This document shows positions 1-12,111 of a stretch of 64,000 bases of DNA, piece by piece. The position numbers and the translations under genes were made by a program. The DNA comes from Sternotherus odoratus. Lineage: Eukaryota; Chordata; Testudines; Kinosternidae. The stretch covers positions 62,001 through 126,000 of the forward strand of contig JAVMKO010000189.1 in NCBI GenBank assembly GCA_032164245.1, written 5' to 3'. Numbering within the stretch: position 1 is the first letter of the stretch; every line of letters starts with the position of its first letter. The notes under the pieces were generated by a model. That model made no database searches. It saw nothing but the letters and a program-made list of their open reading frames with translations, and was not told the DNA's origin.

Positions 1-3000
1 GTTGGGTTTGGTGAAAGCGGCGGTCGGGCGAGGGGTGTAGTTAGGGCTGAGCGGTTGGGTTTGGTGAAAGCGGCGGTCGGGCGAGGGGTGTAGTTAGGGC
101 TGAGCGGTTGGGTTTGGTGAAAGCGGCGGTCGGGCGAGGGGTGTAGTTAGGGCTGAGCGGTTGGGTTTGGTGAAAGCGGCGGTCGGGCGAGGGGTGTAGT
201 TAGGGCTGAGCGGTTGGGTTTGGTGAAAGCGGCGGTCGGGCGAGGGGTGTAGTTCTGGCTGAGCGGTTGGGTTTGGTGAAAGCGGCGGTCGGGCGAGGGG
301 TGTAGTTCTGGCTGAGCGGTTGGGTTTGGTGAAAGCGGCGGTCGGGTGAGGGGTGTAGTTAGGGCTGAGCGGTTGGGTTTGGTGAAAGCGGCGGTCGGGC
401 GAGGGGTGTAGTTAGGGCTGAGCGGTTGGGTTTGGTGAAAGCGGCGGTCGGGCGAGGGGTGTAGTTAGGGCTGAGCGGTTGGGTTTGGTGAAAGCGGCGG
501 TCGGGCGAGGGGTGTAGTTCTGGCTGAGCGGTTGGGTTTGGTGAAAGCGGCGGTCGGGCGAGGGGTGTAGTTAGGGCTGAGCGGTTGGGTTTGGTGAAAG
601 CGGCGGTCGGGCGAGGGGTGTAGTTAGGGCTGACCGGTTGGGTTTGGTGAAAGCGGCGGTCGGGCGAGGGGTGTAGTTAGGGCTGAGCGGTTGGGTTTGG
701 TGAAAGCGGCGGTCGGGGGAGGGGTGTAGTTAGGGCTGAGTGGTTGGGTTTGGTGAAAGCGGCGGTCGGGCGAGGGGTGTAGTTAGGGCTGAGCGGTTGG
801 GTTTGGTGAAAGCGGCGGTCGGGCGAGGGGTGTAGTTAGGGCTGAGCGGTTGGGTTTGGTGAAAGCGGCGGTCGGGTGAGGGGTGTAGTTCTGGCTGAGC
901 GGTTGGGTTTGGTGAAAGCGGCGGTCGGGCGAGGGGTGTAGTTACGGCTGAGCGGTTGGGTTTGGTGAAAGCGGCGGTCGGGTGAGGGGTGTAGTTAGGG
1001 CTGAGCGGTTGGGTTTGGTGAAAGCGGCGGTCGGGGGAGGGGTGTAGTTAGGGCTGAGCGGTTGGGTTTGGTGAAAGCGGCGGTCAGGCGAGGGGTGTAG
1101 TTCTGGCTGAGCGGTTGGGTTTGGTGAAAGCGGCGGTCGGGCGAGGGGTGTAGTTAGGTCTGAGCGGTTGGGTTTGGTGAAAGCGGCGGTCGGGCGAGGG
1201 GTGTAGTTAGGGCTGAGCGGTTGGGTTTGGTGAAAGCGGCGGTCGGGCGAGGGGTGTAGTTCTGGCTGAGCGGTTGGGTTTGGTGAAAGCGGCGGTCGGG
1301 TGAGGGGTGTAGTTAGGGCTGAGCGGTTGGGTTTGGTGAAAGCGGCGGTCGGGGGAGGGGTGTAGTTAGGGTTGAGCGGTTGGGTTTGGTGAAAGCGGCG
1401 GTCGGGCGAGGGGTGTAGTTAGGGCTGAGCGGTTGGGTTTGGTGAAAGCGGCGGTCGGGGGAGGGGTGTAGTTAGGGCTGAGCGGTTGGGTTTGGTGAAA
1501 GCGGCGGTCGGGGGAGGGGTGTAGTTAGGGCTGAGCGGTTGGGTTTGGTGAAAGCGGCGGTCGGGCGAGGGGTGTAGTTAGGGCTGAGCGGTTGGGTTTG
1601 GTGAAAGCGGCGGTCGGGCGAGGGGTGTAGTTAGGGCTGAGCGGTTGGGTTTGGTGAAAGCGGCGGTCGGGCGAGGGGTGTAGTTAGGGCTGAGCGGTTG
1701 GGTTTGGTGAAAGCGGCGGTCGGGCGAGGGGTGTAGTTAGGGCTGAGTGGTTGGGTTTGGTGAAAGCGGCGGTCGGGCGAGGGGTGTAGTTCTGGCTGAG
1801 CGGTTGGGTTTGGTGAAAGCGGCGGTCGGGCGAGGGGTGTAGTTCTGGCTGAGCGGTTGGGTTTGGTGAAAGCGGCGGTCGGGTGAGGGGTGTAGTTAGG
1901 GCTGAGCGGTTGGGTTTGGTGAAAGCGGCGGTCGGGCGAGGGGTGTAGTTAGGGCTGAGCGGTTGGGTTTGGTGAAAGCGGCGGTCGGGCGAGGGGTGTA
2001 GTTAGGGCTGAGCGGTTGGGTTTGGTGAAAGCGGCGGTCGGGCGAGGGGTGTAGTTCTGGCTGAGCGGTTGGGTTTGGTGAAAGCGGCGGTCGGGCGAGG
2101 GGTGTAGTTAGGGCTGAGCGGTTGGGTTTGGTGAAAGCGGCGGTCGGGCGAGGGGTGTAGTTAGGGCTGAGCGGTTGGGTTTGGTGAAAGCGGCGGTCGG
2201 GTGAGGGGTGTAGTTAGGTCTGAGTGGTTGGGTTTGGTGAAAGCGGCGGTCGGGGGAGGGGTGTAGTTAGGTCTGAGCGGTTGGGTTTGGTGAAAGCGGC
2301 GGTCGGGCGAGGGGTGTAGTTAGGGCTGAGCGGTTGGGTTTGGTGAAAGCGGCGGTCGGGGGAGGGGTGTAGTTACGGCTGAGCGGTTGGGTTTGGTGAA
2401 AGCGGCGGTCGGGTGAGGGGTGTAGTTAGGGCTGAGCGGTTGGGTTTGGTGAAAGCGGCGGTCGGGCGAGGGGTGTAGTTAGGGCTGAGCGGTTGGGTTT
2501 GGTGAAAGCGGCGGTCGGGCGAGGGGTGTAGTTAGGGCTGAGCGCTTGGGTTTGGTGAAAGCGGCGGTCGGGCGAGGGGTGTAGTTCTGGCTGAGCGGTT
2601 GGGTTTGGTGAAAGCGGCGGTCGGGCGAGGGGTGTAGTTAGGGCTGAGCGGTTGGGTTTGGTGAAAGCGGCGGTCGGGCGAGGGGTGTAGTTAGGGCTGA
2701 GCGGTTGGGTTTGGTGAAAGCGGCGGTCGGGGGAGGGGTGTAGTTAGGGCTGAGCGGTTGGGTTTGGTGAAAGCGGCGGTCGGGCGAGGGGTGTAGTTCT
2801 GGCTGAGCGGTTGGGTTTGGTGAAAGCGGCGGTCGGGCGAGGGGTGTAGTTAGGGCTGAGCGGTTGGGTTTGGTGAAAGTGGCGGTCGGGCGAGGGGTGT
2901 AGTTCTGGCTGAGCGGTTGGGTTTGGTGAAAGCGGCGGTCGGGCGAGGGGTGTAGTTAGGGCTGAGCGGTTGGGTTTGGTGAAAGCGGCGGTCGGGCGAG

Positions 3001-6000
3001 GGGTGTAGTTAGGTCTGAGCGGTTGGGTTTGGTGAAAGCGGCGGTCGGGTGAGGGGTGTAGTTCTGGCTGAGCGGTTGGGTTTGGTGAAAGCGGCGGTCG
3101 GGTGAGGGGTGTAGTTAGGGCTGAGCGGTTGGGTTTGGTGAAAGCGGCGGTCGGGCGAGGGGTGTAGTTAGGGCTGAGCGGTTGGGTTTGGTGAAAGCGG
3201 CGGTCGGGCGAGGGGTGTAGTTAGGGCTGAGCGGTTGGGTTTGGTGAAAGCGGCGGTCGGGCGAGGGGTGTAGTTAGGGCTGACCGGTTGGGTTTGGTGA
3301 AAGCGGCGGTCGGGCGAGGGGTGTAGTTAGGGCTGAGCGGTTGGGTTTGGTGAAAGCGGCGGTCGGGCGAGGGGTGTAGTTCTGGCTGAGCGGTTGGGTT
3401 TGGTGAAAGCGGCGGTCGGGCGAGGGGTGTAGTTAGGGCTGAGCGGTTGGGTTTGGTGAAAGCGGCGGTCGGGCGAGGGGTGTAGTTAGGGCTGAGCGGT
3501 TGGGTTTGGTGAAAGCGGCGGTCGGGCGAGGGGTGTAGTTTGGGCTGAGCGGTTGGGTTTGGTGAAAGCGGCGGTCGGGCGAGGGGTGTAGTTCTGGCTG
3601 AGCGGTTGGGTTTGGTGAAAGCGGCGGTCGGGCGAGGGGTGTAGTTAGGGCTGAGCGGTTGGGTTTGGTGAAAGCGGCGGTCGGGCGAGGGGTGTAGTTT
3701 GGGCTGAGCGGTTGGGTTTGGTGAAAGCGGCGGTCGGGTGAGGGGTGTAGTTCTGGCTGAGCGGTTGGGTTTGGTGAAAGCGGCGGTCGGGCGAGGGGTG
3801 TAGTTCTGGCTGAGCGGTTGGGTTTGGTGAAAGCGGCGGTCGGGCGAGGGGTGTAGTTAGGGCTGAGCGGTTGGGTTTGGTGAAAGCGGCGGTCTGGTGA
3901 GGGGTGTAGTTAGGGCTGAGCGGTTGGGTTTGGTGAAAGCGGCGGTCGGGCGAGGGGTGTAGTTCTGGCTGAGCGGTTGGGTTTGGTGAAAGCGGCGGTC
4001 GGGTGAGGGGTGTAGTTACGGCTGAGCGGTTGGGTTTGGTGAAAGCGGCGGTCGGGCGAGGGGTGTAGTTAGGGCTGAGCGGTTGGGTTTGGTGAAAGCG
4101 GCGGTCGGGCGAGGGGTGTAGTTCTGGCTGAGCGGTTGGGTTTGGTGAAAGCGGCGGTCGGGCGAGGGGTGTAGTTAGGGCTGAGCGGTTGGGTTTGGTG
4201 AAAGCGGCGGTCGGGCGAGGGGTGTAGTTAGGGCTGAGCGGTTGGGTTTGGTGAAAGCGGCGGTCGGGCGAGGGGTGTAGTTAGGGCTGAGCGGTTGGGT
4301 TTGGTGAAAGCGGCGGTCGGGCGAGGGGTGTAGTTCTGGCTGAGCGGTTGGGTTTGGTGAAAGCGGCGGTCGGGCGAGGGGTGTAGTTCTGGCTGAGCGG
4401 TTGGGTTTGGTGAAAGCGGCGGTCGGGTGAGGGGTGTAGTTAGGGCTGAGCGGTTGGGTTTGGTGAAAGCGGCGGTCGGGCGAGGGGTGTAGTTCTGGCT
4501 GAGCGGTTGGGTTTGGTGAAAGCGGCGGTCGGGCGAGGGGTGTAGTTAGGGCTGAGCGGTTGGGTTTGGTGAAAGCGGCGGTCGGGCGAGGGGTGTAGTT
4601 AGGGCTGAGCGGTTGGGTTTGGTGAAAGCGGCGGTCGGGCGAGGGGTGTAGTTAGGGCTGAGCGGTTGGGTTTGGTGAAAGCGGCGGTCGGGGGAGGGGT
4701 GTAGTTCGGGCTGAGCGGTTGGGTTTGGTGAAAGCGGCGGTCGGGCGAGGGGTGTAGTTCTGGCTGAGCGGTTGGGTTTGGTGAAAGCGGCGGTCGGGCG
4801 AGGGGTGTAGTTAGGGCTGAGCGGTTGGGTTTGGTGAAAGCGGCGGTCGGGCGAGGGGTGTAGTTCTGGCTGAGCGGTTGGGTTTGGTGAAAGCGGCGGT
4901 CGGGCGAGGGGTGTAGTTAGGGCTGAGCGGTTGGGTTTGGTGAAAGCGGCGGTCGGGCGAGGGGTGTAGTTAGGTCTGAGTGGTTGGGTTTGGTGAAAGC
5001 GGCGGTCGGGGGAGGGGTGTAGTTAGGTCTGAGTGGTTGGGTTTGGTGAAAGCGGCGGTCGGGTGAGGGGTGTAGTTCTGGCTGACCGGTTGGGTTTGGT
5101 GAAAGCGGCGGTCGGGCGAGGGGTGTAGTTAGGGCTGAGCGGTTGGGTTTGGTGAAAGCAGCGGTCGGGTGAGGGGTGTAGTTAGGTCTGAGCGGTTGGG
5201 TTTGGTGAAAGCGGCGGTCGGGCGAGGGGTGTAGTTCTGGCTGACCGGTTGGGTTTGGTGAAAGCGGCGGTCGGGTGAGGGGTGTAGTTAGGGCTGACCG
5301 GTTGGGTTTGGTGAAAGCGGCGGTCGGGCGAGGGGTGTAGTTAGGGCTGAGCGGTTGGGTTTGGTGAAAGCGGCGGTCGGGCGAGGGGTGTAGTTAGGGC
5401 TGAGCGGTTGGGTTTGGTGAAAGCGGCGGTCGGGCGAGGGGTGTAGTTAGGGCTGAGCGGTTGGGTTTGGTGAAAGCGGCGGTCGGGTGAGGGGTGTAGT
5501 TAGGTCTGAGCGGTTGGGTTTGGTGAAAGCGGCGGTCGGGTGAGGGGTGTAGTTAGGTCTGGGCGGTTGGGTTTGGTGAAAGCGGCGGTCGGGCGAGGGG
5601 TGTAGTTCTGGCTGAGCGGTTGGGTTTGGTGAAAGCGGCGGTCGGGTGAGGGGTGTAGTTAGGGCTGAGCGGTTGGGTTTGGTGAAAGCGGCGGTCGGGC
5701 GAGGGGTGTAGTTCTGGCTGAGCGGTTGGGTTTGGTGAAAGCGGCGGTCGGGCGAGGGGTGTAGTTAGGGCTGAGCGGTTGGGTTTGGTGAAAGCGGCGG
5801 TCGGGCGAGGGGTGTAGTTAGGGCTGAGCGGTTGGGTTTGGTGAAAGCGGCGGTCGGGCGAGGGGTGTAGTTCTGGCTGAGCGGTTGGGTTTGGTGAAAG
5901 CGGCGGTCGGGCGAGGGGTGTAGTTAGGGCTGAGCGGTTGGGTTTGGTGAAAGCGGCGGTCGGGCGAGGGGTGTAGTTAGGGCTGAGCGGTTGGGTTTGG

Positions 6001-6860
6001 TGAAAGCGGCGGTCGGGTGAGGGGTGTAGTTAGGTCTGAGCGGTTGGGTTTGGTGAAAGCGGCGGTCGGGCGAGGGGTGTAGTTAGGGCTGAGCGGTTGG
6101 GTTTGGTGAAAGCGGCGGTCGGGCGAGGGGTGTAGTTCTGGCTGAGCGGTTGGGTTTGGTGAAAGCGGCGGTCGGGCGAGGGGTGTAGTTAGGGCTGAGC
6201 GGTTGGGTTTGGTGAAAGCGGCGGTCAGGGGAGGGGTGTAGTTAGGGCTGAGCGGTTGGGTTTGGTGAAAGCGGCGGTCGGGCGAGGGGTGTAGTTAGGG
6301 CTGAGCGGTTGGGTTTGGTGAAAGCGGCGGTCAGGGGAGGGGTGTAGTTCTGGCTGAGCGGTTGGGTTTGGTGAAAGCGGCGGTCGGGCGAGGGGTGTAG
6401 TTCTGGCTGAGCGGTTGGGTTTGGTGAAAGCGGCGGTCGGGTGAGGGGTGTAGTTAGGGCTGAGCGGTTGGGTTTGGTGAAAGCGGCGGTCGGGCGAGGG
6501 GTGTAGTTCTGGCTGAGCGGTTGGGTTTGGTGAAAGCGGCGGTCGGGCGAGGGGTGTAGTTAGGGCTGAGCGGTTGGGTTTGGTGAAAGCGGCGGTCGGG
6601 CGAGGGGTGTAGTTAGGTCTGAGCGGTTGGGTTTGGTGAAAGCGGCGGTCGGGCGAGGGGTGTAGTTAGGGCTGAGCGGTTGGGTTTGGTGAAAGCGGCG
6701 GTCGGGCGAGGGGTGTAGTTAGGGCTGAGCGGTTGGGTTTGGTGAAAGCGGCGGTCGGGCGAGGGGTGTAGTTAGGGCTGAGCGGTTGGGTTTGGTGAAA
6801 GCGGCGGTCGGGCGAGGGGTGTAGTTCTGGCTGACCGGTTGCGTTTGGTGAAAGCTGCAG
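1..6860 (+). repeat. 53-bp satellite array
   Basis: Tandem array of a 53-bp monomer: 129 full copies fill 1-6837, and a diverged partial copy follows to about 6860. The register is exact, so there is no net insertion or deletion over 6.8 kb. Variation is in a few fixed positions: C/T/G in GGGCGAG, and AGGG/CTGG/AGGTC in GTTAGGGCTGAG. The array runs off the window start. It contains no gene. Its inner edge lies about 370 bp from a GBP exon. Confidence 0.98.
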
Positions 6861-7231
6861 CTGAAGGTGCATTTCGCGGGTTCCGGGTGGGTCGTTGACT
6901 TCGTCCTTTGGGAGGAAAATAAATGATACAAAAATAAAAAATCTGGATTATTTTTCTTTTGGTTTTAAACAACGTCTGGTCCAAAATCTCCGTTTGATTT
7001 TATTCCCCGTCCCCACTCCAGACGTGTTTGAAATGCCCGGTACCCGAACCCCACGTTCCCTGCAGCCCCAAAGTCGGTTCTTTTCAATTTTCCAAAACTT
7101 CTCGTTTCCCTCCTGACCTAAGATGAATTTCCCCTAATGTTGGGAAGCTGCCGACGACCCCAGACTCCAGGATTAGCCCTGGCTCCAGCCCCGTTTTAGC
7201 CCCAGCCCCCTGCTTCTCCTTGGCTCTCCAG
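6861..7231. other. GBP intron segment beside the satellite
   Basis: Single-copy, locally AT-richer DNA between the satellite and the first visible GBP exon. It ends in a polypyrimidine tract and an AG acceptor at 7230-7231. I see no exon in it. The five bases GTTGG at 7139-7143 are the empty target site of the hairpin element inserted in the right arm at 62866-62996. Confidence 0.7.
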
Positions 7232-10200
7232 GCGTCAACAGGACGGCGATGGAATACAACCTGCCGCGGCAGTGCATCCGCAACTTCTTCCCCACCCGCA
7301 AGTGCTTCGTGTTCGTCCAGCCGGCCTCGCGGCAGGACATGGGCCGGCTGGATTCGCTGCCCCCCGGTGCCCTGGACCCGCTGTTCCTGGACCAGACCCG
7401 CCGGTTCTGTGACTACGTCTTCCAGTGCTCGGCCGTCAAGACGATCAAAGGAGGGATCCCGGTCAACGGGCAAAGTACGTCAGCCCCGCGGCTGCTGGGA
7501 GGAGACGCAGGCCGAGGGCTCTGACGGCCAATCCGCCCCCTTTGGCCGAGAGAATCCCGGCCCCAGGAGGGAGGGAATTTCCCCTGCATGGGGGGATCGA
7601 ACCGGCTCCGGGAGATCCCCTGGTGCCCGGGGTCCTTGGTCTCTCTTCCTTTGTCCTTGTTGGCAGCCGCCTTCTTGCTGACCCCCCGGGGTGAAAGCAG
7701 AGCCCCCCCAAGCAGGAGGGGTTACCCCTGGGCTAGAGAGACGAGGGTCCCCTAGGGGGTCCCCTGTGGATGGGCATGGGGGGCACCTGGACCACTCCGC
7801 GGTGGGTTGCACCTGGCCTCGTAAACTTGTTCTGGGCCCAGCTACGGAGCCCTGGCTGTCCTCAGAGGACCCTCCTCCCGAGCCTCCGGCGGTTCGAATC
7901 CCCGGTGAGCCCCGTTGGACCGAGGTCTGCAGAGCTCTGGGTCTGTGACCATAAGGGCCCCTCTCCCCTGGGGGTCGGCGTCCAGGACAACCTGGGACAC
8001 ACTCCCCAGCGGAGTCCCGGGGCGCCAGGGGCTGTACAAATGAACAGGCCCCTCCCCCCCCCGGCTCTTACCCTCTCCCCCGTCCCTCGCCCAGGGTTCA
8101 GCGCCTTGGTGCAGACCTACGTGGGCGCCATCCGCAGCGGGCAGGTGCCCTGCCTGGACAACGCGGTGACCGCCCTGGCCGCCCTGGAGAACGAGGCGGC
8201 CCTCGGGGAGGGGCTGGCTCACTACGCGGCCGGCATGGGGGGGCTGCGGCTGCCGGCGGAGCTGGGCGAGCTCTCGGCGGTGCACGGGACGCGGGAGGCG
8301 GAGGCCCTGCGGCTCTTCATGCAGCGCTCCTTCAAGGACGAGGGGCAGAGGGTCCAGACGCGGCTGGTGGTAGGTGGGGGCGTCCCGGGCCGGGCCCAGC
8401 AGCCGGGAGAGCCTGGCTGGGATGGATCTGCACCGCTGAGGGGGGGGGTACCGGGGGAGGGGGGATCAGGGCCCCTTTGAACCACCTGCTGTACGGACCC
8501 CCGACCGAAACCTGGACCCTGCTCCCGGGACCGTCCAGTCCCCAGGTGACCCGATTGGCCAGTGATCTTTTGGTTCTCCAATGTCCTGATTGGCCAATGG
8601 ACCACTGGCTCTCCCACTCCCCTGATTGGCCAATGGACCACTGGCTCTCCCACTCCCCTGATTGGCCAATGGACCACTGGCTCTCCCGCTCCCCTGATTG
8701 GCCAATGGACCACTGGCTCTCCCGCTCCTCTGATTGGCCAATGGACCACTGGCTCTCCCACTCCCCTGATTGGCCAATGGACCACTGGCTCTCCAATGTC
8801 CTGATTGGCCAATGGACCACTGGCTCTCCAATGTCCTGATTGGCCAATGGACCACTGGCTCTTCCGCTCCCCTGATTGGCCAATGGACCACTGGCTCTCC
8901 CGCTCCCCTGATTGGCCAATGGACCACTGGCTCTCCCGCTCCCCTGATTGGCCAATGGACCACTGGCTCTCCCGCTCCCCTGATTGGCCAATGGACCACT
9001 GGCTCTCCAATGTCCTGATTGGCCAATGGACCACTGGCTCTCCCGCTCCCCTGATTGGCCAATGGACCACTGGCTCTCCCGCTCCCCTGATTGGCCAATG
9101 GACCACTGGCTCTCCCGCTCCCCTGATTGGCCAATGGCTCACTGGCTCTCCCATTCCCGATTGGCCAGTGAATCCCGGACCCACCAATCCCCCGACTGGC
9201 CATTGAGCCTTGGGCTCTCCCATTCCCCGACTGGCCAGTGACCCACAGCCGGGTGCAGGCGTCAGCCGGGGGAGGCAGGTGGTGCCGAACTGCAGCCCCG
9301 GCTGTGGCCCTGCGACGGGTTTTCTTGTCCCCGCCCAGGCCGGGATCACGGAGCGCTATGCCGCCCTCCTGGCCGAGAACGAAGCGGTTTCGGAGCAGAC
9401 CTGCCGGGCCCTGCTGGGGGAGCTCTCGGCCACCATGGAGCAGAAACTCAGCACCGGGCTTTACTCCCAGCCCGGCGGGTACCAGGCCTACGCCCGGGAC
9501 CAGAACCAGGTGGTGGAGAATTACCGGGCCAAGCCCAACAAAGGGGTCAAGGTGAGTGTCTGAAATTGGGCCCTCCTGGGCCCTCCCCCCCCCCCCCCCA
9601 GCGTGGCAGTGACGACGGCGAGTGCGGCTCCGGGGGAAGGAGCCGGATTTCGCTCCGGTTCGGGCCTCGCCAGCAGAAACCCCCCGTTCCCCGGCGGGTG
9701 ACGCCCTTTGCCTTGCGGGCGGGCAGCTCCTCTCGACCCGGTCGCTCTCTCTCTCCCCCGGGCTCGGGCGCCCCCGCCGCGGCGGCGGGACGAGGCCGCA
9801 GACAGGTGGGATCAGCCCCGTCTCCCCGCCCCTGACTCCGGCCCCCGCGACCCGCCGGCTCCGCGGGGAGAACATTTTACCCCGAGGCGGCACAGAGTCC
9901 CCCGTGAGGCCCCCGCCCCGAGAAAGGGGGGAGCTCATTAGCATATTGATTGGAGCTCATGAATAATCCAGCGCTGGCCCTTCTCCGGTCCCAGGCGGAG
10001 GAGGCTCTGGAGCGGTTCCTGGCCAGTAAGAAGGCCGAGGCGGAGGCCGTGCTGAAGGCCGACGACCTGCTGACCGAGGCGGAGAAGCACGTGGCTGGTG
10101 AGCGCCTGCGAGGGAGCCGCTGCCCCCGGTTTCCGTCGCTGCAGCGAGCGCCGCGGGGCCCTGGGCCAGGACTGGGGCTCGGGGCGCTACGGCCCCGCGG

Positions 10201-11038
10201 GCTGCGAATAACACCGGGGGTCACCCCCTGCAGAGCGTCTGTCAGCCCAACACACTGCACCCCCCGGGAGCTCTCCGCATCCCCCACCCCCGGGGCCCCC
10301 TCCCAGCCCCCTTCATTGTAGAGTCTCCCTGCAACCCCCTGCCCCCCCTCCCATGCCGGGCTCTGCATGCCCCCCACTTCCTCCGTGCCCAGGGCTCCGT
10401 GGGTCCCCATCCAAACTGCCCTTCAAGCCGTGGTTAGGTAGGCCCTGTGCTGAAATGCTGGTGGCCCTAGATACCCGCCCCCGTCTCATGCCGACCGAGT
10501 CGGGGGGGCAGACTTGCGTGGTGCCTGGGGGCTGCTCCAGGCGGTTGGGGGAGGGGTTGTGCCTCTATTTCCCCCTTTCCTTCCCCCCAAAGACGAGAAG
10601 CAGAAGGCGGAGCTGCTGGAGCAGCAGTGGAAGGCGGCGGAGGAGAAGCGGCTGCAGACGGAGCAGCTGCTGAAGGACCAGGAGCGCAGCCACCAGGAGA
10701 ACGTGAGGCAGCTGGAGGCCAAGGTGGCGGAGGAGCTGGGCAGTGCCCGGCAGGAGGCGGAGCGGGCGCTGGAGAGCAAGCTGAAGGAGCAGGAGGCCAT
10801 GCTGCAGAAGGGCTTCGCGGAGAAAGCCCGGCTGATGGAGGAGGAGATCTCGGGCCTCCGGCGGGAAATCAGCTCCTCCAGCAACACCAACTTTCTGTCG
10901 ACCATTTTCAGCACCATCGGGGACGGGCTGAGAGCCGTCGCCAGCGTGTCCGATTATCTGACAGCCAGGCGCCAGGGTGGGAGGGGGACGAGTAACCCGA
11001 GTAAAAGTAACCCGAGTAAAACCCAGAGACGAAAGTAG
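7232..11038 (+). CDS. Guanylate-binding protein (GBP), 3' part: end of GTPase domain, helical domain and tail
   Basis: Interferon-inducible dynamin-like GTPase family. Visible exons are 7232-7474, 8095-8369, 9339-9551, 9995-10097 and 10593-11038 (TAG stop). All introns are GT-AG and reading phase is continuous, giving 425 codons. The first exon is the end of the large G domain (NLPRQCIRNFFP, KCFVF). Next come the GBP middle helical domain (TYVGAIRSGQVPCLDNAV; SFKDEG) and the exon with GLYSQPGGY. The last exon is a long charged coiled coil (helix 12/13 effector region). Exon sizes 213 and 103 fit the family as I know it. The P-loop and other N-terminal GTPase motifs are absent: the 5' exons would lie beyond the satellite or are lost. 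The C-terminus ends in a basic tail with no CaaX box, so prenylation is not expected. The paralogue is uncertain. Confidence 0.9.
8577..9180 (+). repeat. 35-bp minisatellite of double CCAAT boxes in a GBP intron
   Basis: Tandem units of about 35 bp in the intron between GBP exons 8095-8369 and 9339-9551. Each carries the palindrome ATTGGCCAAT, which is an inverted and a direct CCAAT box back to back. I count 16 copies here against 9 in the right arm. Units differ mainly in CCCGCTC, CCCACTC or CCAATGT. Diverged half-units continue to about 9240. Confidence 0.95.
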
Positions 11039-11184
11039 CCGGGCCCCTGGGGGTCCCCCAGGCGGCAAGTCCCACAAACGCTGCTTCTCTGCACAATCAA
11101 AAGCTTCTGCTGACTAATTCCCGCCGTCTGCCAGCCCCCCCAGCTACTAACACAGGGCGCGGAGCTGTCTGCAAAGGGAAATCA

Positions 11185-11290
11185 CAGGACACCTGGGTTC
11201 TGTCCTCAGCTCCTGCACTGTAGTTCTGTGTAACTCTGTGCTGATCACATCACTATTCCGTGCCTCAGTTTCCCCTGTGTGAAACGGGGA
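11185..11290 (+). mobile_element. MIR/CORE-SINE-like fragment
   Basis: Has the order typical of CORE-SINE bodies: CTGGGTTCTGTCCTCAGCTC, then TGTGTAACTCTG, then GTGCCTCAGTTTCCCC followed by GTGTGAAACGGGG. Mirrored at about 59005-59110. Confidence 0.6.
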
Positions 11291-11649
11291 CCTTCCCTTT
11301 GGGTGGGGGGGACGAAGGTGCCGAGTGGATGGTGCTATCTACACGCGGAGTGTTAACACCGGGATCTCCCCCGAATGGCTCCGATTTCCCTGCATGCTCC
11401 TATGGCCGGGTAAATACAACCCCACTCCCAGGGCCCCGGCCCTGCCGGCGCTGGAACGGGACTGCTGGGGGTCTAGAGAGAGGCGGCTGTGGGGATGTCT
11501 CCTTTCCCCAGCTCAGCATGGTCATTATCCCCCCATCTGTAACTGGGTGGGCCGGCAGGTCGACAGAACTCTGGGCAGCTTGTGTTTGAAACTGAGGGCT
11601 CTGGAAATGTTTGTTCTCCAGAGACTGGATTCGAACCTGCAGTTTATTC

Positions 11650-12111
11650 CCCCATTGCCCCAACCCTGACCCAGGAATTTTGCCATCCCTGGTTGCAACT
11701 GATTTCATTTCACCAATTCTAGCTCCCACCGAGATCTTTTCCCCTTTATGAATAAACCTTTCGATTTTCGATTCTCAGGGATTGGCGGCAGCGTGATTTG
11801 TGGTAAGATCGGGTCTGTAGATTGACCTGGGTCTGGGGCCTGGTCCTTTGGGATCGGGAGAACCGATTTTCTTTTACTGGGTGTTGGTTTTCATAACCAC
11901 CCGTCCCCATAGCAAGTGGCTGCTGGTGATCGTGGGAAACTGGAGTGATTAAGGGAATTGCTTCTGTGACTTGTGGTTGGCCAGTGGGGTGAGACCGAAG
12001 TCCTCTCCGGCTGGCGGGTTTGGCAACCCAGCCTTGGGCTGTAAGTGCTCGAAGCAATTTGTCCTGAATTGATACTTTCAGTAGTGTCCCGCCAGAGGCC
12101 GCATCGTTACA
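11650..12111 (+). mobile_element. Probable LTR-retroelement terminal repeat, 3' part
   Basis: Contains AATAAA at 11751-11756, then about 350 bp ending in CATCGTTACA at 12111. The reverse complement therefore starts TGTAACGATG, as an LTR end would. The 5' limit was not resolved. It resembles a repeat I remember as abundant in turtles. There is no coding capacity. Confidence 0.5.

Noticed and set aside
1..6837. Telomere repeat, because the monomer contains TTAGGG
   Set aside because: One TTAGGG per 53-bp unit, often mutated to TTCTGG; not a TTAGGG tandem array.
1..6837. CRISPR-like array of regular repeats
   Set aside because: No unique spacers, eukaryotic context, head-to-tail satellite.
6666..6984. 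Short frames running into the satellite edge
   Set aside because: Translation of 53-bp monomers; no gene evidence.
7891..7901. GGTTCGAATCC, a perfect tRNA B-box sequence
   Set aside because: No A-box or cloverleaf stems upstream; it lies in a GBP intron and is probably chance or old SINE debris.
8222..9944. Long antisense frame with repeated SGPLANQ motif
   Set aside because: It is the translated CCAAT minisatellite on the strand opposite to GBP exons.
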